Assembly: GCF_028128765.1 (NCBI RefSeq) | Contig: NZ_LBJG01000004.1 | Span: 31,424-95,423, forward strand | Source: Bradyrhizobium sp. CCBAU 51627 | GTDB lineage: Bacteria > Pseudomonadota > Alphaproteobacteria > Rhizobiales > Xanthobacteraceae | DNA length: 64,000 nucleotides | Direction: 5' to 3' | In this document: positions 54,469-63,688 of the stretch, one piece after another | Layout: every line of letters starts with the position of its first letter | Position numbering within the stretch: position 1 is the first letter of the stretch | Notes under the pieces: model-generated | Told to the model about the DNA's origin: nothing | Seen by the model: the letters and a program-made list of their open reading frames with translations, nothing else | The model's database searches: none | Translations under genes and position numbers: made by a program

Positions 54469-55953
54469 ATGCCGACGCCCATTCTCGATTTCGATGCCCT
54501 CGCGCAAACGATATCCGACCGTACGGTGCTCTGCATCGGCGATATCATGCTGGACGAGTTCGTCTATGGCGAGGTGTCGCGGATTTCGCCGGAAGCGCCG
54601 ACGCCTGTTATCGCGGCCCAGCGCAGCGAGATCCATATCGGCGGTGCGGGCAACGTCGCGCGCAACATCGCCTCGCTGGGCGCACGCTGTATCTTTGTCG
54701 GTCTCGTCGGCGAAGACGATGCGGGAGCGCGGCTCAAGGCTGCGCTGTCGGGATATGCCGGCATCGAGAGCGCGCTGGTGTGCGATCCGTCGCGCCCCAC
54801 AACGCGAAAGGTACGCTTCGTCTCCGAGCATTTCTCCACGCATATGCTGCGCGCGGATTGGGAGCAGGCGGTCGCAGCCTCCGAGGAGGTCGAGACGAAG
54901 CTGATCGAGGCGATCCTGCCGCAGATCGCGCGCGCCGATATCGTGCTGCTGTCCGACTATGCCAAGGGCGTGCTGACGGCGCGCGTGATCCGCCACACCA
55001 TCGATGCCGCACGAGCGGCCCGCAAGCCCGTGATCGTCGATCCCAAGAGCCTGAACTGGGCGATCTATCGCGGCGCGACGCTGCTGACGCCCAATCGCAA
55101 GGAATTTGCGGAAGCCACGCGCAGCCGCGCCGACACGCCGCAAAGCATCGTCGATGCCAGCGAGGACGTGATGCGGCTCGCCGATTGCGAGGCGATCCTG
55201 GTCACGCAGGGCGAGCACGGCATGACGCTGGTGCCGCGCAAGGGCGAGGCCGTCCATGTGCCGGCTTTCCCGGTGAAGGTGCGTGACGTCTCCGGTGCCG
55301 GCGACACGGTCGCTGCGGCGCTCGCAGTGTCGCGCGCCGCGGCCGCGGACTGGGACACGGCCTTGCGCATCGCGAGCGCGGCGGCCGCTGTCGCCGTCGG
55401 CAAGCAGGGCACCGCCAGCGTGAGCGCCGCCGAGCTGCGCCGAAAGATCCTGCCGCACGCGACGCTCGCGGCCGAGGAGAAGGTCGTGAGCGCGCCCGAG
55501 GTGCTCGATGCCAAGCTCGCCGAATGGAAACAGGAGGGGCTGCGCGTCGGTTTCACCAATGGCTGCTTCGACATCCTGCATCCCGGCCACGTCAAGGTGC
55601 TGACCGCGGCGCGCGCCGCTTGCGACCGCCTGATCGTCGGTCTCAACAGCGATGCCTCGGTACGCCGGTTGAAGGGCGCGGATCGTCCGGTGCAGGACGA
55701 GCGCGCGCGCGCCGAAGTGCTGGCGGCGCTCGAAGCCGTCGATCTCGTCGTCATCTTCGAGGAGGATACGCCGATCGACCTGATCACGCGCATCACGCCG
55801 AGCGTATTGGTGAAGGGCGGCGACTATACCCGCGAGCAGGTGGTCGGCCACGAGGTCGTCGAGGCCGCGGGCGGGGTGGTCGTGCTGGTCGACATCCTCA
55901 AGGGCTTCAGTACCACGGCGCTGGTCCATCGCGCGCGCGGAGGAACGACGTGA
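54469..55953 (+). CDS. hldE: Bifunctional heptose-7-phosphate kinase/heptose-1-phosphate adenylyltransferase
   Basis: A 494-residue fusion. The N-terminal ribokinase-like kinase (residues about 1-320) has [14 protein letters not shown] near 62 and the GAGD anion-hole motif in DVSGAGDTV near 274. The C-terminal nucleotidyltransferase (about 345-480) has [18 protein letters not shown] with HxGH at 371-374, then [19 protein letters not shown] near 446. HldE makes heptose-1,7-bisphosphate, and later ADP-heptose, on either side of GmhB. Its stop overlaps the waaL start (GTGA). With gmhB and hldD only gmhA of the pathway is missing from the window. Confidence 0.95.
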   Translation: MPTPILDFDALAQTISDRTVLCIGDIMLDEFVYGEVSRISPEAPTPVIAAQRSEIHIGGAGNVARNIASLGARCIFVGLVGEDDAGARLKAALSGYAGIESALVCDPSRPTTRKVRFVSEHFSTHMLRADWEQAVAASEEVETKLIEAILPQIARADIVLLSDYAKGVLTARVIRHTIDAARAARKPVIVDPKSLNWAIYRGATLLTPNRKEFAEATRSRADTPQSIVDASEDVMRLADCEAILVTQGEHGMTLVPRKGEAVHVPAFPVKVRDVSGAGDTVAAALAVSRAAAADWDTALRIASAAAAVAVGKQGTASVSAAELRRKILPHATLAAEEKVVSAPEVLDAKLAEWKQEGLRVGFTNGCFDILHPGHVKVLTAARAACDRLIVGLNSDASVRRLKGADRPVQDERARAEVLAALEAVDLVVIFEEDTPIDLITRITPSVLVKGGDYTREQVVGHEVVEAAGGVVVLVDILKGFSTTALVHRARGGTT

Positions 55954-57233
55954 CGACGTTTGCGCAGGAGACGACCACCCAGATGCTGTGGCGGCGTTTC
56001 CGCAGCCCGGTGGCCTGGGCCGAGGCGGTCGATCTGTTCGCGATCCTCACGGTGGCTGCGCTGCCATGGTCGACCTCGCTCACGGCGATCTTCAACGTCG
56101 CCTTCCTGCTCTGCATGGTGCCGTTCCTCGACACCAGGGCATTCCTGCAATCGCTGACACGTCCGATCTGTGCGGCACCGATCGCGCTGTTCCTGCTCGC
56201 ACTGGTGGGAACGCTGTGGTCGGATGCCGCCTGGGGCGCGCGCCTCTATGCCGTCGGTCCGACTGTCAAGCTGCTCGTACTGCCGGTTCTGCTCTACCAT
56301 TTCGAGCGCTCGCCGCGGGGGCACTGGATGTTCATCGCCTTCCTGGTGTCCTGCGCGCTGCTGTCGGTGATGTCCTGGCTGGTCGCATTCCATCCCGAGC
56401 TGACGCTCAAGCCCGATCAGGCCGAGCGCGGCATCTTCGTCAAGAATTACATCGACCAGAGCCAGGAATTCGCGCTCTGCGCGGTCGCGCTCGGTTATCC
56501 GATCGTGCTGCTGCTGCGCCAGAAGCGCTATTGGCTGGCCGGACTGTTGACGGTGCTGGCGCTGAGCTTCTTCGTCAACATGGTCTTCGTGGTGGTATCG
56601 CGCACCGCGCTGGTCACGGTTCCGATCATGTTCGGCGTGTTCGCACTGCTTCACTTGAGATGGCGCAGCATCGTGATCATCGCCGCCGTCCTGCTCGCGG
56701 GCGCTGCGATTGCCTGGCAGGCCTCGCCGCAGTTGCGCAAGACCGCCGATTCCTTCGTCAGCGATTACACCCGCTACAAGGAGAAGGGCGAACCGACCTC
56801 GCTTGGGTTGCGGCTCGAGTTCTGGCGGAAGTCGCTCGGGTTCTTCGCGGAGGCGCCGATCAGGGGGCACGGCACCGGCTCGACGCGCGGCCTGTTCGAG
56901 CAGGCGAAGACCGGAAGCGGCTATCAAGCCTCGGCCGAGGTGATCGGCAATCCGCATAACCAGACGCTCAATATCGCCGTGCAATGGGGCGTCATCGGCA
57001 TCGCCGTTCTCTTCGCGATCTGGAGCCTGCATCTGCTGCTGTTTCGTGGCGACGGGCTGGCCTACTGGATTGGCCTCCTGGTTGTGGTCCAGAACATTTT
57101 TACCTCGCTGTTCAACTCCCATCTGTTCGATTTTCACGAAGGCTGGATGTATGTCCTTGGCGTCGGGGTTGCCGGCGGCATGGTGATCCGGGCGCAACGG
57201 GAGGCGGCGAAGCTGGGGGAGGCCGGTTCCTGA
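55950..57233 (+). CDS. waaL: O-antigen ligase family protein
   Basis: A 427-residue polytopic membrane protein with about eleven spans. The N-terminus [21 protein letters not shown] is cytoplasmic, then [20 protein letters not shown] begins the spans; a large periplasmic loop near residue 300 ([20 protein letters not shown], then [20 protein letters not shown]) includes the PHN stretch and histidine typical of the Wzy_C/WaaL group. GTG at 55950 overlaps the hldE stop and has GGAGGAACGACG upstream. It should join O-antigen to lipid A-core, consistent with its core and O-antigen neighbours; a polymerase role cannot be ruled out. Confidence 0.82.
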   Translation: MTTFAQETTTQMLWRRFRSPVAWAEAVDLFAILTVAALPWSTSLTAIFNVAFLLCMVPFLDTRAFLQSLTRPICAAPIALFLLALVGTLWSDAAWGARLYAVGPTVKLLVLPVLLYHFERSPRGHWMFIAFLVSCALLSVMSWLVAFHPELTLKPDQAERGIFVKNYIDQSQEFALCAVALGYPIVLLLRQKRYWLAGLLTVLALSFFVNMVFVVVSRTALVTVPIMFGVFALLHLRWRSIVIIAAVLLAGAAIAWQASPQLRKTADSFVSDYTRYKEKGEPTSLGLRLEFWRKSLGFFAEAPIRGHGTGSTRGLFEQAKTGSGYQASAEVIGNPHNQTLNIAVQWGVIGIAVLFAIWSLHLLLFRGDGLAYWIGLLVVVQNIFTSLFNSHLFDFHEGWMYVLGVGVAGGMVIRAQREAAKLGEAGS

Positions 57234-57347
57234 GCGGTCACGCGGCCGGCAAGATCTGACTGGCAAGTCTTGTTGCTAGTAAGTCCTGTCGAGATGGGCT
57301 ATCAGCGCGGTCAGGTTGTACCTATTGGGATATTCATTGGTCGGCGG

Positions 57348-59261
57348 ATGACGCGACTTTCGCATCTCACCTTGCGCAATTTTCTGATCGCGCTTCACGA
57401 TCTGCTGGCGACCATGGCGGCGCTGTTCGCGGCTTTCTATCTGCGCTTCGAGGGCGGCGACTATTTCTACGACCGCCTGCCGCTGCTGTTCCAGATTCTG
57501 CCCTACTTCCTCGCCTTCAGCGTGGTGGTGTTCTTCGTCTTCAACCTGTCTTCGGCGAAATGGCGCTTCATCTCGCTGCCGGACGCGATGAACATCATCC
57601 GCGTCGCGAGCGTGCTGACGGTGGCGCTGCTGGCGCTCGACTATATCTTCGTCGCCCCCAACGTCCGCGGCTCCTTCTTCCTCGGCAAGGTGACGATCGT
57701 CCTCTACTGGTTCCTCGAGATTACCTTCCTCAGCGCCTTGCGCATGGCCTACCGCTATTTCCGCTACACGCGGGTGCGGCGTCACGCGAGAACCGACGAC
57801 GCTGCGCCGACGCTGCTGATTGGCCGCGCCGCGGACGCCGAGGTGCTGCTGCGCGGCATCGAGAGCGGGGCGATCAAGCGGATCTGGCCGGTCGGCGTGC
57901 TGTCGCCGTCGAGCTCGGATCATGGACAGCTGATCCGCAACCTGCCGGTGCTGGGCGGCATCGAGGACATCGAGGACGTCATTGCGGACTTCGCCAGGCG
58001 CAACAAGGCGATCGCTCGCGTGGTGATGACGCCGTCGGCGTTCGAGCCGGAGGCGCATCCGGAATCGATCCTGATGCGCGCGCGCAGGTTGGGCGTGATC
58101 GTCAACCGCATGCCCTCGCTCGAGAGCGGCGACACGCCGCGCCTGACCGCGGTCGCAGTCGAGGATCTGCTGCTGCGGCCGAGCGAAAAGATCGACTATG
58201 CGCGCCTCGAGGCCTTGATTAGGGGCAAGGCGGTGATCGTCACGGGTGGTGGTGGTTCGATCGGCTCGGAGATCTGCGAGCGTGTCGCCACCTTCGGCGC
58301 CGCGCGGCTGTTGATCCTCGAGAATTCCGAGCCGGCACTCTACGCCGTCACCGAGGCGCTGGCCGCGCACGATACGGGGGCCGCGATCGAGGGGCGGATC
58401 GCCGACATCCGCGACCGCGAGCGCATCATGCGCCTGACGGCCGAGTTCAAGCCTGACATCGTGTTCCACGCAGCCGCTCTCAAGCACGTGCCGATCCTGG
58501 AGCGCGACTGGAGCGAAGGCGTCAAGACCAACATCTTCGGCTCGATCAACGTCGCCGATGCGGCCCTCGCCGCCGGCGCCGAGGCCATGGTGATGATCTC
58601 GACCGACAAGGCGATCGAGCCGGTGTCCATGCTCGGGCTGACCAAGCGTTTCGCCGAGATGTACTGCCAGGCGCTGGACCATGATCTTGCGGCCGGCGGC
58701 GGTGGCGCCAAGCCGCCGATGCGCCTGATCTCGGTTCGGTTCGGCAATGTGCTGGCCTCGAACGGCTCGGTGGTGCCGAAGTTCAAGGCTCAGATCGAGG
58801 CCGGCGGCCCCGTCACGGTGACCCATCCGGACATGGTCCGCTACTTCATGACCATCCGCGAGGCCTGCGACCTCGTGATCACGGCGGCGACGCATGCGCT
58901 CGGAACGAGGCGTCCGGACGTTTCGGTCTACGTGCTCAACATGGGCCAGCCGGTGAAGATCGTCGATCTGGCCGAGCGCATGATCCGCCTCTCGGGCTTG
59001 CAGCCCGGCTACGATATCGAGATCGTGTTCACCGGGATGCGGCCAGGCGAGCGCCTGCATGAAATCCTGTTCGCTTCCGAAGAGCCGACCCGCGAGATCG
59101 GTCTTGCCGGCATCATGGCGGCGCAGCCCAACGAGCCGCCGATGCAGATCCTGCGCAAATGGATCAGCGCCCTCGACCAGGCGATCGCGCGGGACGATCG
59201 GGCGACCATCAAGAGCATCCTGAAGGATGCGGTCCCCGAATTCGGGTCGACCGCGGCCTGA
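57348..59261 (+). CDS. Membrane-bound UDP-HexNAc 4,6-dehydratase (WbpM/WreV-like)
   Basis: A 637-residue protein: four N-terminal spans (from LRNFLIALHDLLATMAALFA to about residue 125), a CoA-binding-like domain, and a C-terminal SDR. VIVTGGGGSIGSEICER near 296 is the NAD site; the active site is the SMK version, STDKAIEPVSMLGLTKR near 418-434, with Met in place of the usual Tyr, as in WbpM and FlaA1. These enzymes make UDP-4-keto-6-deoxy-GlcNAc, precursor of QuiNAc and FucNAc. The ATG at 57348 starts the usual membrane domain; an ATG at 57294 is possible. It is 2 bases from the next gene and 114 from waaL. Confidence 0.92.
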   Translation: MTRLSHLTLRNFLIALHDLLATMAALFAAFYLRFEGGDYFYDRLPLLFQILPYFLAFSVVVFFVFNLSSAKWRFISLPDAMNIIRVASVLTVALLALDYIFVAPNVRGSFFLGKVTIVLYWFLEITFLSALRMAYRYFRYTRVRRHARTDDAAPTLLIGRAADAEVLLRGIESGAIKRIWPVGVLSPSSSDHGQLIRNLPVLGGIEDIEDVIADFARRNKAIARVVMTPSAFEPEAHPESILMRARRLGVIVNRMPSLESGDTPRLTAVAVEDLLLRPSEKIDYARLEALIRGKAVIVTGGGGSIGSEICERVATFGAARLLILENSEPALYAVTEALAAHDTGAAIEGRIADIRDRERIMRLTAEFKPDIVFHAAALKHVPILERDWSEGVKTNIFGSINVADAALAAGAEAMVMISTDKAIEPVSMLGLTKRFAEMYCQALDHDLAAGGGGAKPPMRLISVRFGNVLASNGSVVPKFKAQIEAGGPVTVTHPDMVRYFMTIREACDLVITAATHALGTRRPDVSVYVLNMGQPVKIVDLAERMIRLSGLQPGYDIEIVFTGMRPGERLHEILFASEEPTREIGLAGIMAAQPNEPPMQILRKWISALDQAIARDDRATIKSILKDAVPEFGSTAA

Positions 59262-59263
59262 CC

Positions 59264-60496
59264 ATGCAGCCGCAACACAAGATCGCTGGCAAGATCGTCG
59301 TCGCGAGCCAGCATTATCCGCCTGATCCGAGCACGACCGCTGCGATCATGGCCGAGATCGCCTGCCGTCTCGCTGCCGAGCACGAGGTTGTGGTGCTGTC
59401 GGGCTCGCCAGGCGCGCTGCCGGCATCGCAGACAGGTGCGGACAAGCCCCGCGTGATCGCCGTCAAGAACCGGCTGGCGGGAAAGGCGGCGCTGGTCCGG
59501 CGCGGCCTTTCCGAGTTGCTGTTCGCGCTGCGCATCTTCGTCGCGCTGTTGCGGCGCGTGCGGCCCGGCGACGTCGTGCTCACCGTCACGGCGCCGTTCG
59601 TGCTGCCTTACGCGGCCGTGGCTGCCGCGTGGGTCAAGGGTGCGCGTTCGGCGCTGATCATGCACGACCTTTTCCCCGACGTGCTGGTGATGTCGGGCCT
59701 GCTGAAGCCGCGCTCGATCGTGGCGGGCGCGATGCGCGCCGCCAACAGCCTGATGTTCCGCGCGCTCAATGCCGTGATCACCATCGGCCGCGACGCCGAG
59801 CGGCCGCTGCTCAGCTATGCCGGCATGACGCGGAACAAGATCCGTTTCATTCCGAACTGGGCGACGCTGGTGCCTGCGGCGCGGCCGGTGACACCAGACA
59901 ATCCATTCCGCAAGGGGCTCGCCGGACGCTTCATCGTCGGACTGTCAGGCAATCTCGGTTTCACCCATGATCCGGAGATCGTGTTCGAGGCGGCGCGTCT
60001 GCTCAAGGACGAGCCGGAGATCCACTTCCTGCTCTCCGGCTGGGGCATCGGATTCGAGCGGCTGAAGAAGTTGCAGGCCGAAGCGAATCTCGCCAACATC
60101 TCCTTCGTGGCGCGGGTCGAGGATTCCGCGCTCGAGGCGCTGCTGACCGCGGCCGACCTCTGGATCATCCCGTACCGGAAGGACGTCGCGGGAGTGTCGG
60201 TGCCGAGCCGCTTCTATAATCTGCTGGCGGTCGGCCGGCCCGTCGTGCTGGTCTCTGAGTCCGAGGCCGAGGCCGCATTGACCGTGGTGGAGCACGGGCT
60301 CGGCTGGGTTGTAACGCCCGGCCGCGCCGATCAGCTTGCAAGCGCCATCCGGACCGCTTTCAGGTCGGACGCTGCCGACCTCGCGAAGCGGGCAGTGACG
60401 GTGGCGTCACGGTTCGATCGCGTCGCCGCGATGAATGCCTATGCGGCGCTGATCGGAGAATTGCTGCACCAACCTAACCTTTCGGAGCAACGATGA
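59264..60496 (+). CDS. GT4 glycosyltransferase (WbuB-like)
   Basis: A 410-residue GT4 enzyme of the WbuB/WbnF type, often an amino-sugar transferase of O-antigen clusters. IVVASQHYPPDPSTTAAIMA at residue 10 is the characteristic start; LIMHDLFPDVLVMSGLL near 131 is a second hallmark; the donor domain opens FIVGLSGNLGFTHDPEIVFE near 224 and the donor site is in VAGVSVPSRFYNLLAVGRP near 308. It starts 2 bases after the dehydratase and overlaps the reductase-like gene by 4 bases (ATGA), so all three are coupled. A FucNAc or QuiNAc donor is inferred from context. Confidence 0.88.
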   Translation: MQPQHKIAGKIVVASQHYPPDPSTTAAIMAEIACRLAAEHEVVVLSGSPGALPASQTGADKPRVIAVKNRLAGKAALVRRGLSELLFALRIFVALLRRVRPGDVVLTVTAPFVLPYAAVAAAWVKGARSALIMHDLFPDVLVMSGLLKPRSIVAGAMRAANSLMFRALNAVITIGRDAERPLLSYAGMTRNKIRFIPNWATLVPAARPVTPDNPFRKGLAGRFIVGLSGNLGFTHDPEIVFEAARLLKDEPEIHFLLSGWGIGFERLKKLQAEANLANISFVARVEDSALEALLTAADLWIIPYRKDVAGVSVPSRFYNLLAVGRPVVLVSESEAEAALTVVEHGLGWVVTPGRADQLASAIRTAFRSDAADLAKRAVTVASRFDRVAAMNAYAALIGELLHQPNLSEQR

Positions 60497-61440
60497 TTGA
60501 GCGGAAGCCGGTTGTGCTGGTGACGGGAGCGAGCGGCTTCGTCGGCCGCCACCTCATTCCGATGCTGGCGCGTGAGGGATGGTCCGTCCGCCGTGCGGTT
60601 CGCATGGCGGACGGCCTCGACGGGGAGTTTGTCATCCCATCGATCGGGCCTGAAACGGACTGGCGGACGGCGCTTGCCGATGTCGATGCCGTCGTCCACC
60701 TTGCCGCACGCGTTCATCACAAACGTGAGGAGCATGCGGCCGATCTTTATAGAACGATAAATAGTGCCGGCACGTTGCAGCTGGCCCGCAGTGCGGCGAG
60801 GGCTGGTGTTCGCCAATTCATCTTCATCAGCACAGTTCTTGTTCATGGCCGCAGCAATGGAGATCGCGCGCCGTTCAGCGAGGAGGACGTCCTGACGCCC
60901 CATGGCGTTTACGGCATCTCCAAGGCTGAGGCAGAGGCGGGCCTGAAGGTATTGGCCTCCGAGACCGACATGAAGATCTCGACGATCAGACCGCCACTGG
61001 TCTACGGCGCTGGAGCGAAAGGCAATTTTGCGCTGCTGACACGTGCGGTCAACTTGGGCTTTCCACTGCCGTTAGCCGAGATCAATAACCAACGTGCGTT
61101 TGTGGCCGTACAGAATCTTTCTTCGTTCATTGTTCATCGACTGGCTCACCCCGATCCCATCAGCAATTTCGAGACTTTCCTGGTCGCCGACAAGGAGCAG
61201 ATATCGACCCCGGAATTCATCACACGGCTTGCCAGGGCATCCGGCACGCGTCCCAGGCTCTTTGGGATGCCGCCAGGATTGCTTCGCTCCTTTCTCACCA
61301 TCACGGGCCGGCAAGAAACTTGTGACAGCCTGCTCGGCTCGCTCGAGCTCGACATCTCCAAGGCGATGGCGACGGGCTGGCAGCCGAAAGTGTCGCTCGA
61401 CGAGGGTCTGCGCCTGGCGCTGGCGGCTCAGGACGCCTGA
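60493..61440 (+). CDS. NAD-dependent sugar-nucleotide epimerase/reductase (WbpV/WreQ-like)
   Basis: A 315-residue extended SDR. The nucleotide motif VTGASGFVGRHL is at residues 10-21, ISTVLVHGR near 112 supplies the catalytic Ser/Thr, and YxxxK is Tyr140-Lys144 in VYGISK. KVLASETDMKISTIRPPLVYG near 151 is typical of the WbpV/WreQ branch, which reduces the 4-keto group of UDP-4-keto-6-deoxy-HexNAc to UDP-FucNAc or UDP-QuiNAc. The dehydratase that would make its substrate is two genes upstream. Start overlaps the previous stop in ATGA; its end overlaps the convergent phosphosugar transferase gene by 13 bases. Substrate by inference. Confidence 0.85.
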   Translation: MIERKPVVLVTGASGFVGRHLIPMLAREGWSVRRAVRMADGLDGEFVIPSIGPETDWRTALADVDAVVHLAARVHHKREEHAADLYRTINSAGTLQLARSAARAGVRQFIFISTVLVHGRSNGDRAPFSEEDVLTPHGVYGISKAEAEAGLKVLASETDMKISTIRPPLVYGAGAKGNFALLTRAVNLGFPLPLAEINNQRAFVAVQNLSSFIVHRLAHPDPISNFETFLVADKEQISTPEFITRLARASGTRPRLFGMPPGLLRSFLTITGRQETCDSLLGSLELDISKAMATGWQPKVSLDEGLRLALAAQDA

Positions 61441-62435
61441 GGCCGGGAGAACCGCCGCAGCACGAAGCCGACCGCGACTGCGCCGGCGACAAGTGCGAGC
61501 GGCGTGACCGTCATCGAGCCGGAACGGACGGTGAGGATAGCAAGCGCGGCCAACACGAGGTTGAGTGCAAACACATCACCGATGACGCGCGGAACCGTAA
61601 ACCCGTTGTCTGTGGCGCGCTGATAGAAATGCGAGCGGTGCGCCGACCAGAACTGTTCACGCCTTGCGATGCGCCGGAACAGCGTGATGGTGGCATCCGC
61701 AAGATAATAGGCCGGCAGCAGCAGCGCCGCGGCGGGCTGTCCATGCCAGGCGAGCTCGAGCAGGCACCAGCCGAGCAGAAGGCCGATCGGCAGGCTGCCG
61801 ACATCCCCCAGAAAGACTTTTGCGACCGGCTTGTTGAACGGCGCAAAGCCGAGCATCGCGCCGCACAGGGCGGTAGCGATCGACACCGCCGGCCAGGACA
61901 ATTCCCCGATCAGCCCGAACAGCAGCAGCGCGGCGGTGACGGGCACCATCTCGGCCACCGTCATCAGATCGAGCCCATCCATGAAGTTGACGAGGTTCAC
62001 GAACCAGATGCCGGCGAGCACGATCAGGCCGCGCTCCAGCGCCAGCGGCAGTGCCGGTAGGACACGCGCATCATCGGGCGCGGTGAACACGACCGCAGCG
62101 ACGCAGCCGGCCTGCAGCACGAGCCGCACCAGCACCGGCAGCGGGACGATGTCGTCGGCGAACCCGACCAGCGCGATCACGACCGTCGCAATCACCAGCG
62201 CCGGCGGGATCGCAACGTTCGTCCAGACGGCCCATGTCATCGCGACGACGAGTGTCGCCGATATCACCGCGATGCCTGCGCCTTGCGGGGTCGGGACACG
62301 ATGCGAGGAGCGGGCATTCGGCCGAGCCAATGCGTAGCGCTGGAGCAGGGGGCGGCTGGTCCAGGTGACGAGCGCCGAGATCAGCGCGGCGATCGCAACG
62401 GCAAGCAGCGCGGCCACGATCACAGGCGCGGTCAC
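61428..62435 (-). CDS. Polyprenyl-phosphate HexNAc-1-phosphate transferase (WecA/WbpL/WreU-like)
   Basis: A 335-residue membrane enzyme of the MraY/WecA family with about ten spans, which starts O-antigen units by putting a HexNAc-1-P on undecaprenyl phosphate. ALVGFADDIVPLPVLVRL near residue 88 holds the Asp pair, WFVNLVNFMDGLDLMT near 144 the second acidic site, AKVFLGDVGSLPIG near 205 the third, and SAHRSHFYQRATDNG near 264 the basic loop. It has shorter loops than WecA, like WbpL/WreU, which prefer FucNAc or QuiNAc. Start is GTG, overlapping the flippase-like stop (GTGA on the minus strand). Confidence 0.9.
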   Translation of the reverse strand: MTAPVIVAALLAVAIAALISALVTWTSRPLLQRYALARPNARSSHRVPTPQGAGIAVISATLVVAMTWAVWTNVAIPPALVIATVVIALVGFADDIVPLPVLVRLVLQAGCVAAVVFTAPDDARVLPALPLALERGLIVLAGIWFVNLVNFMDGLDLMTVAEMVPVTAALLLFGLIGELSWPAVSIATALCGAMLGFAPFNKPVAKVFLGDVGSLPIGLLLGWCLLELAWHGQPAAALLLPAYYLADATITLFRRIARREQFWSAHRSHFYQRATDNGFTVPRVIGDVFALNLVLAALAILTVRSGSMTVTPLALVAGAVAVGFVLRRFSRPQAS

Positions 62436-63391
62436 TCCGGGACCCCGAGCTGCGCCGAGCCCTGCGCGGCTTTTTCCGCGCTGAGGATCCAGACCAGGCC
62501 GCCGAACGCGCCGACGATGAAGAAGACCGCACCGAACAGCAGCGAGATGTTGACGCCTTCATTGGCGGCGAGCCCGGCAAAGCCGAAGGCCAGCCCCATG
62601 CTCGCCTCGCGCACGCCCCAGCCGGCAATCGAGATCGGCATCAAGGTGATCAGCATCACCGGTGGCACCAGCAGGAAGACCTGGGCGAACGTGACGGGGG
62701 CTGCGATCGACTGTACCACGCACCAGGCGATGACGACGGCAAGGACGTGAACCAGCAGCGACAGGACCGCAATGATCGGTCCCCGCGGGCGGCTGAAGAT
62801 GACGCGGTTGGCGATCACGGCGCAGGCGTGGATGTGGTGGGTGGCCCACCACGTCTTCAGCCACGACCATTTCAGCGCGCCGAAGATCAAAAAGCCGATG
62901 CCGCCGGCAAGTGCTACGAAGTCGACGAGCAGCAGCGCCGAGCGGCCGCTCGGATCGGTGATCAGCCGATAGCTCCAGGGCAGGCTCGCGACGATGAGGA
63001 TCGCAAGCGCGACAAGGCCGATGGCGCGGTCGACGAAGATGGAATAGGTCGCCGCGCGCCATCCGGCGCCGGCGCGCGCGACCAGCCAGAGCCGGACCGC
63101 GTCGCCGCCGATCGCGGACGGCAGGGTCTGGTTGAAGAATGAGCCGATCACGTTGTAGCGCATGGCGCGGCCGAGCTCGAGCGGCGCGCCGCATTCGTCG
63201 CTGATCTCGCGCCAGCGCAGCACGCCGACAAAGATCTGCAGGAACGTGACCGCGATCGCCATGCCGATCCAGAGCAGGCTGGTCGCGGTGAAGCGCGACA
63301 ACAGCTCGGTCAGATCGACCTTGCGGAGCGCCAGATAGAGCAGCGCCGCGGAGATCAGGATTTTGGCTGTCGACAGCAGGATTCGGCGCAT
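62432..63391 (-). CDS. Flippase-like membrane protein (UPF0104/LPG synthase TM family)
   Basis: A 319-residue protein with about eight spans, of the lysylphosphatidylglycerol-synthase transmembrane (UPF0104) family. MRRILLSTAKILISAALLYL starts the first span; LRWREISDECGAPLELGRAM and VIGSFFNQTLPSAIGGDAVR near 93 are the conserved cytoplasmic loop and short signature; VMLITLMPISIAGWGVREAS near 260 is the second. Members are proposed lipid-linked sugar flippases or accessory proteins; the function is not firmly established. The ATG at 63391 opens the usual first span; the frame is open to 63628 without coding character. It is coupled to the phosphosugar transferase downstream. Confidence 0.82.
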   Translation of the reverse strand: MRRILLSTAKILISAALLYLALRKVDLTELLSRFTATSLLWIGMAIAVTFLQIFVGVLRWREISDECGAPLELGRAMRYNVIGSFFNQTLPSAIGGDAVRLWLVARAGAGWRAATYSIFVDRAIGLVALAILIVASLPWSYRLITDPSGRSALLLVDFVALAGGIGFLIFGALKWSWLKTWWATHHIHACAVIANRVIFSRPRGPIIAVLSLLVHVLAVVIAWCVVQSIAAPVTFAQVFLLVPPVMLITLMPISIAGWGVREASMGLAFGFAGLAANEGVNISLLFGAVFFIVGAFGGLVWILSAEKAAQGSAQLGVPE

Positions 63392-63688
63392 CTCGCCCGC
63401 GGGGTTTGCTGAGATTGGAGGCGACCCGACGCGAGGCGCCGAATTCGGCCGCTTTGGTATGGTTTTGGCGCCGATCTTGCAATAGCGGTTATCAGAAGGG
63501 GTTGGCAGAAGGGGCCATAAGGGGCGTGGTCTATGGCAAGCCCCTCGATACCGGCCGAGAGGCCGCAGACAGGCCTTTAGGCCCGGCGACTTCACGCATC
63601 TTGACGCCGCGGCCCGTGTAGTATCCAAGCCGATCGCACGGGGTCCACAATTTTGTCACCTGGTATAGGGACGACTTCAAGGTTTGAG
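63392..63688. promoter_or_regulatory. 297-bp divergent region between flippase-like gene and manC
   Basis: Start signals of two divergent transcripts should lie here. No convincing promoter pair, operator palindrome or small gene is seen. The part near manC is less GC-rich (ACAATTTTGTCACC around 63647-63660), as expected upstream of a start. Confidence 0.4.

Noticed and set aside
57276..59060. 594-codon minus-strand frame opposite the 4,6-dehydratase
   Set aside because: A product of high third-position GC; no domain, ribosome site or sensible start.
63653..63669. TTGTCA and TATAGG as a manC promoter
   Set aside because: The two hexamers are only 5 bases apart, far from the 16-18 needed.
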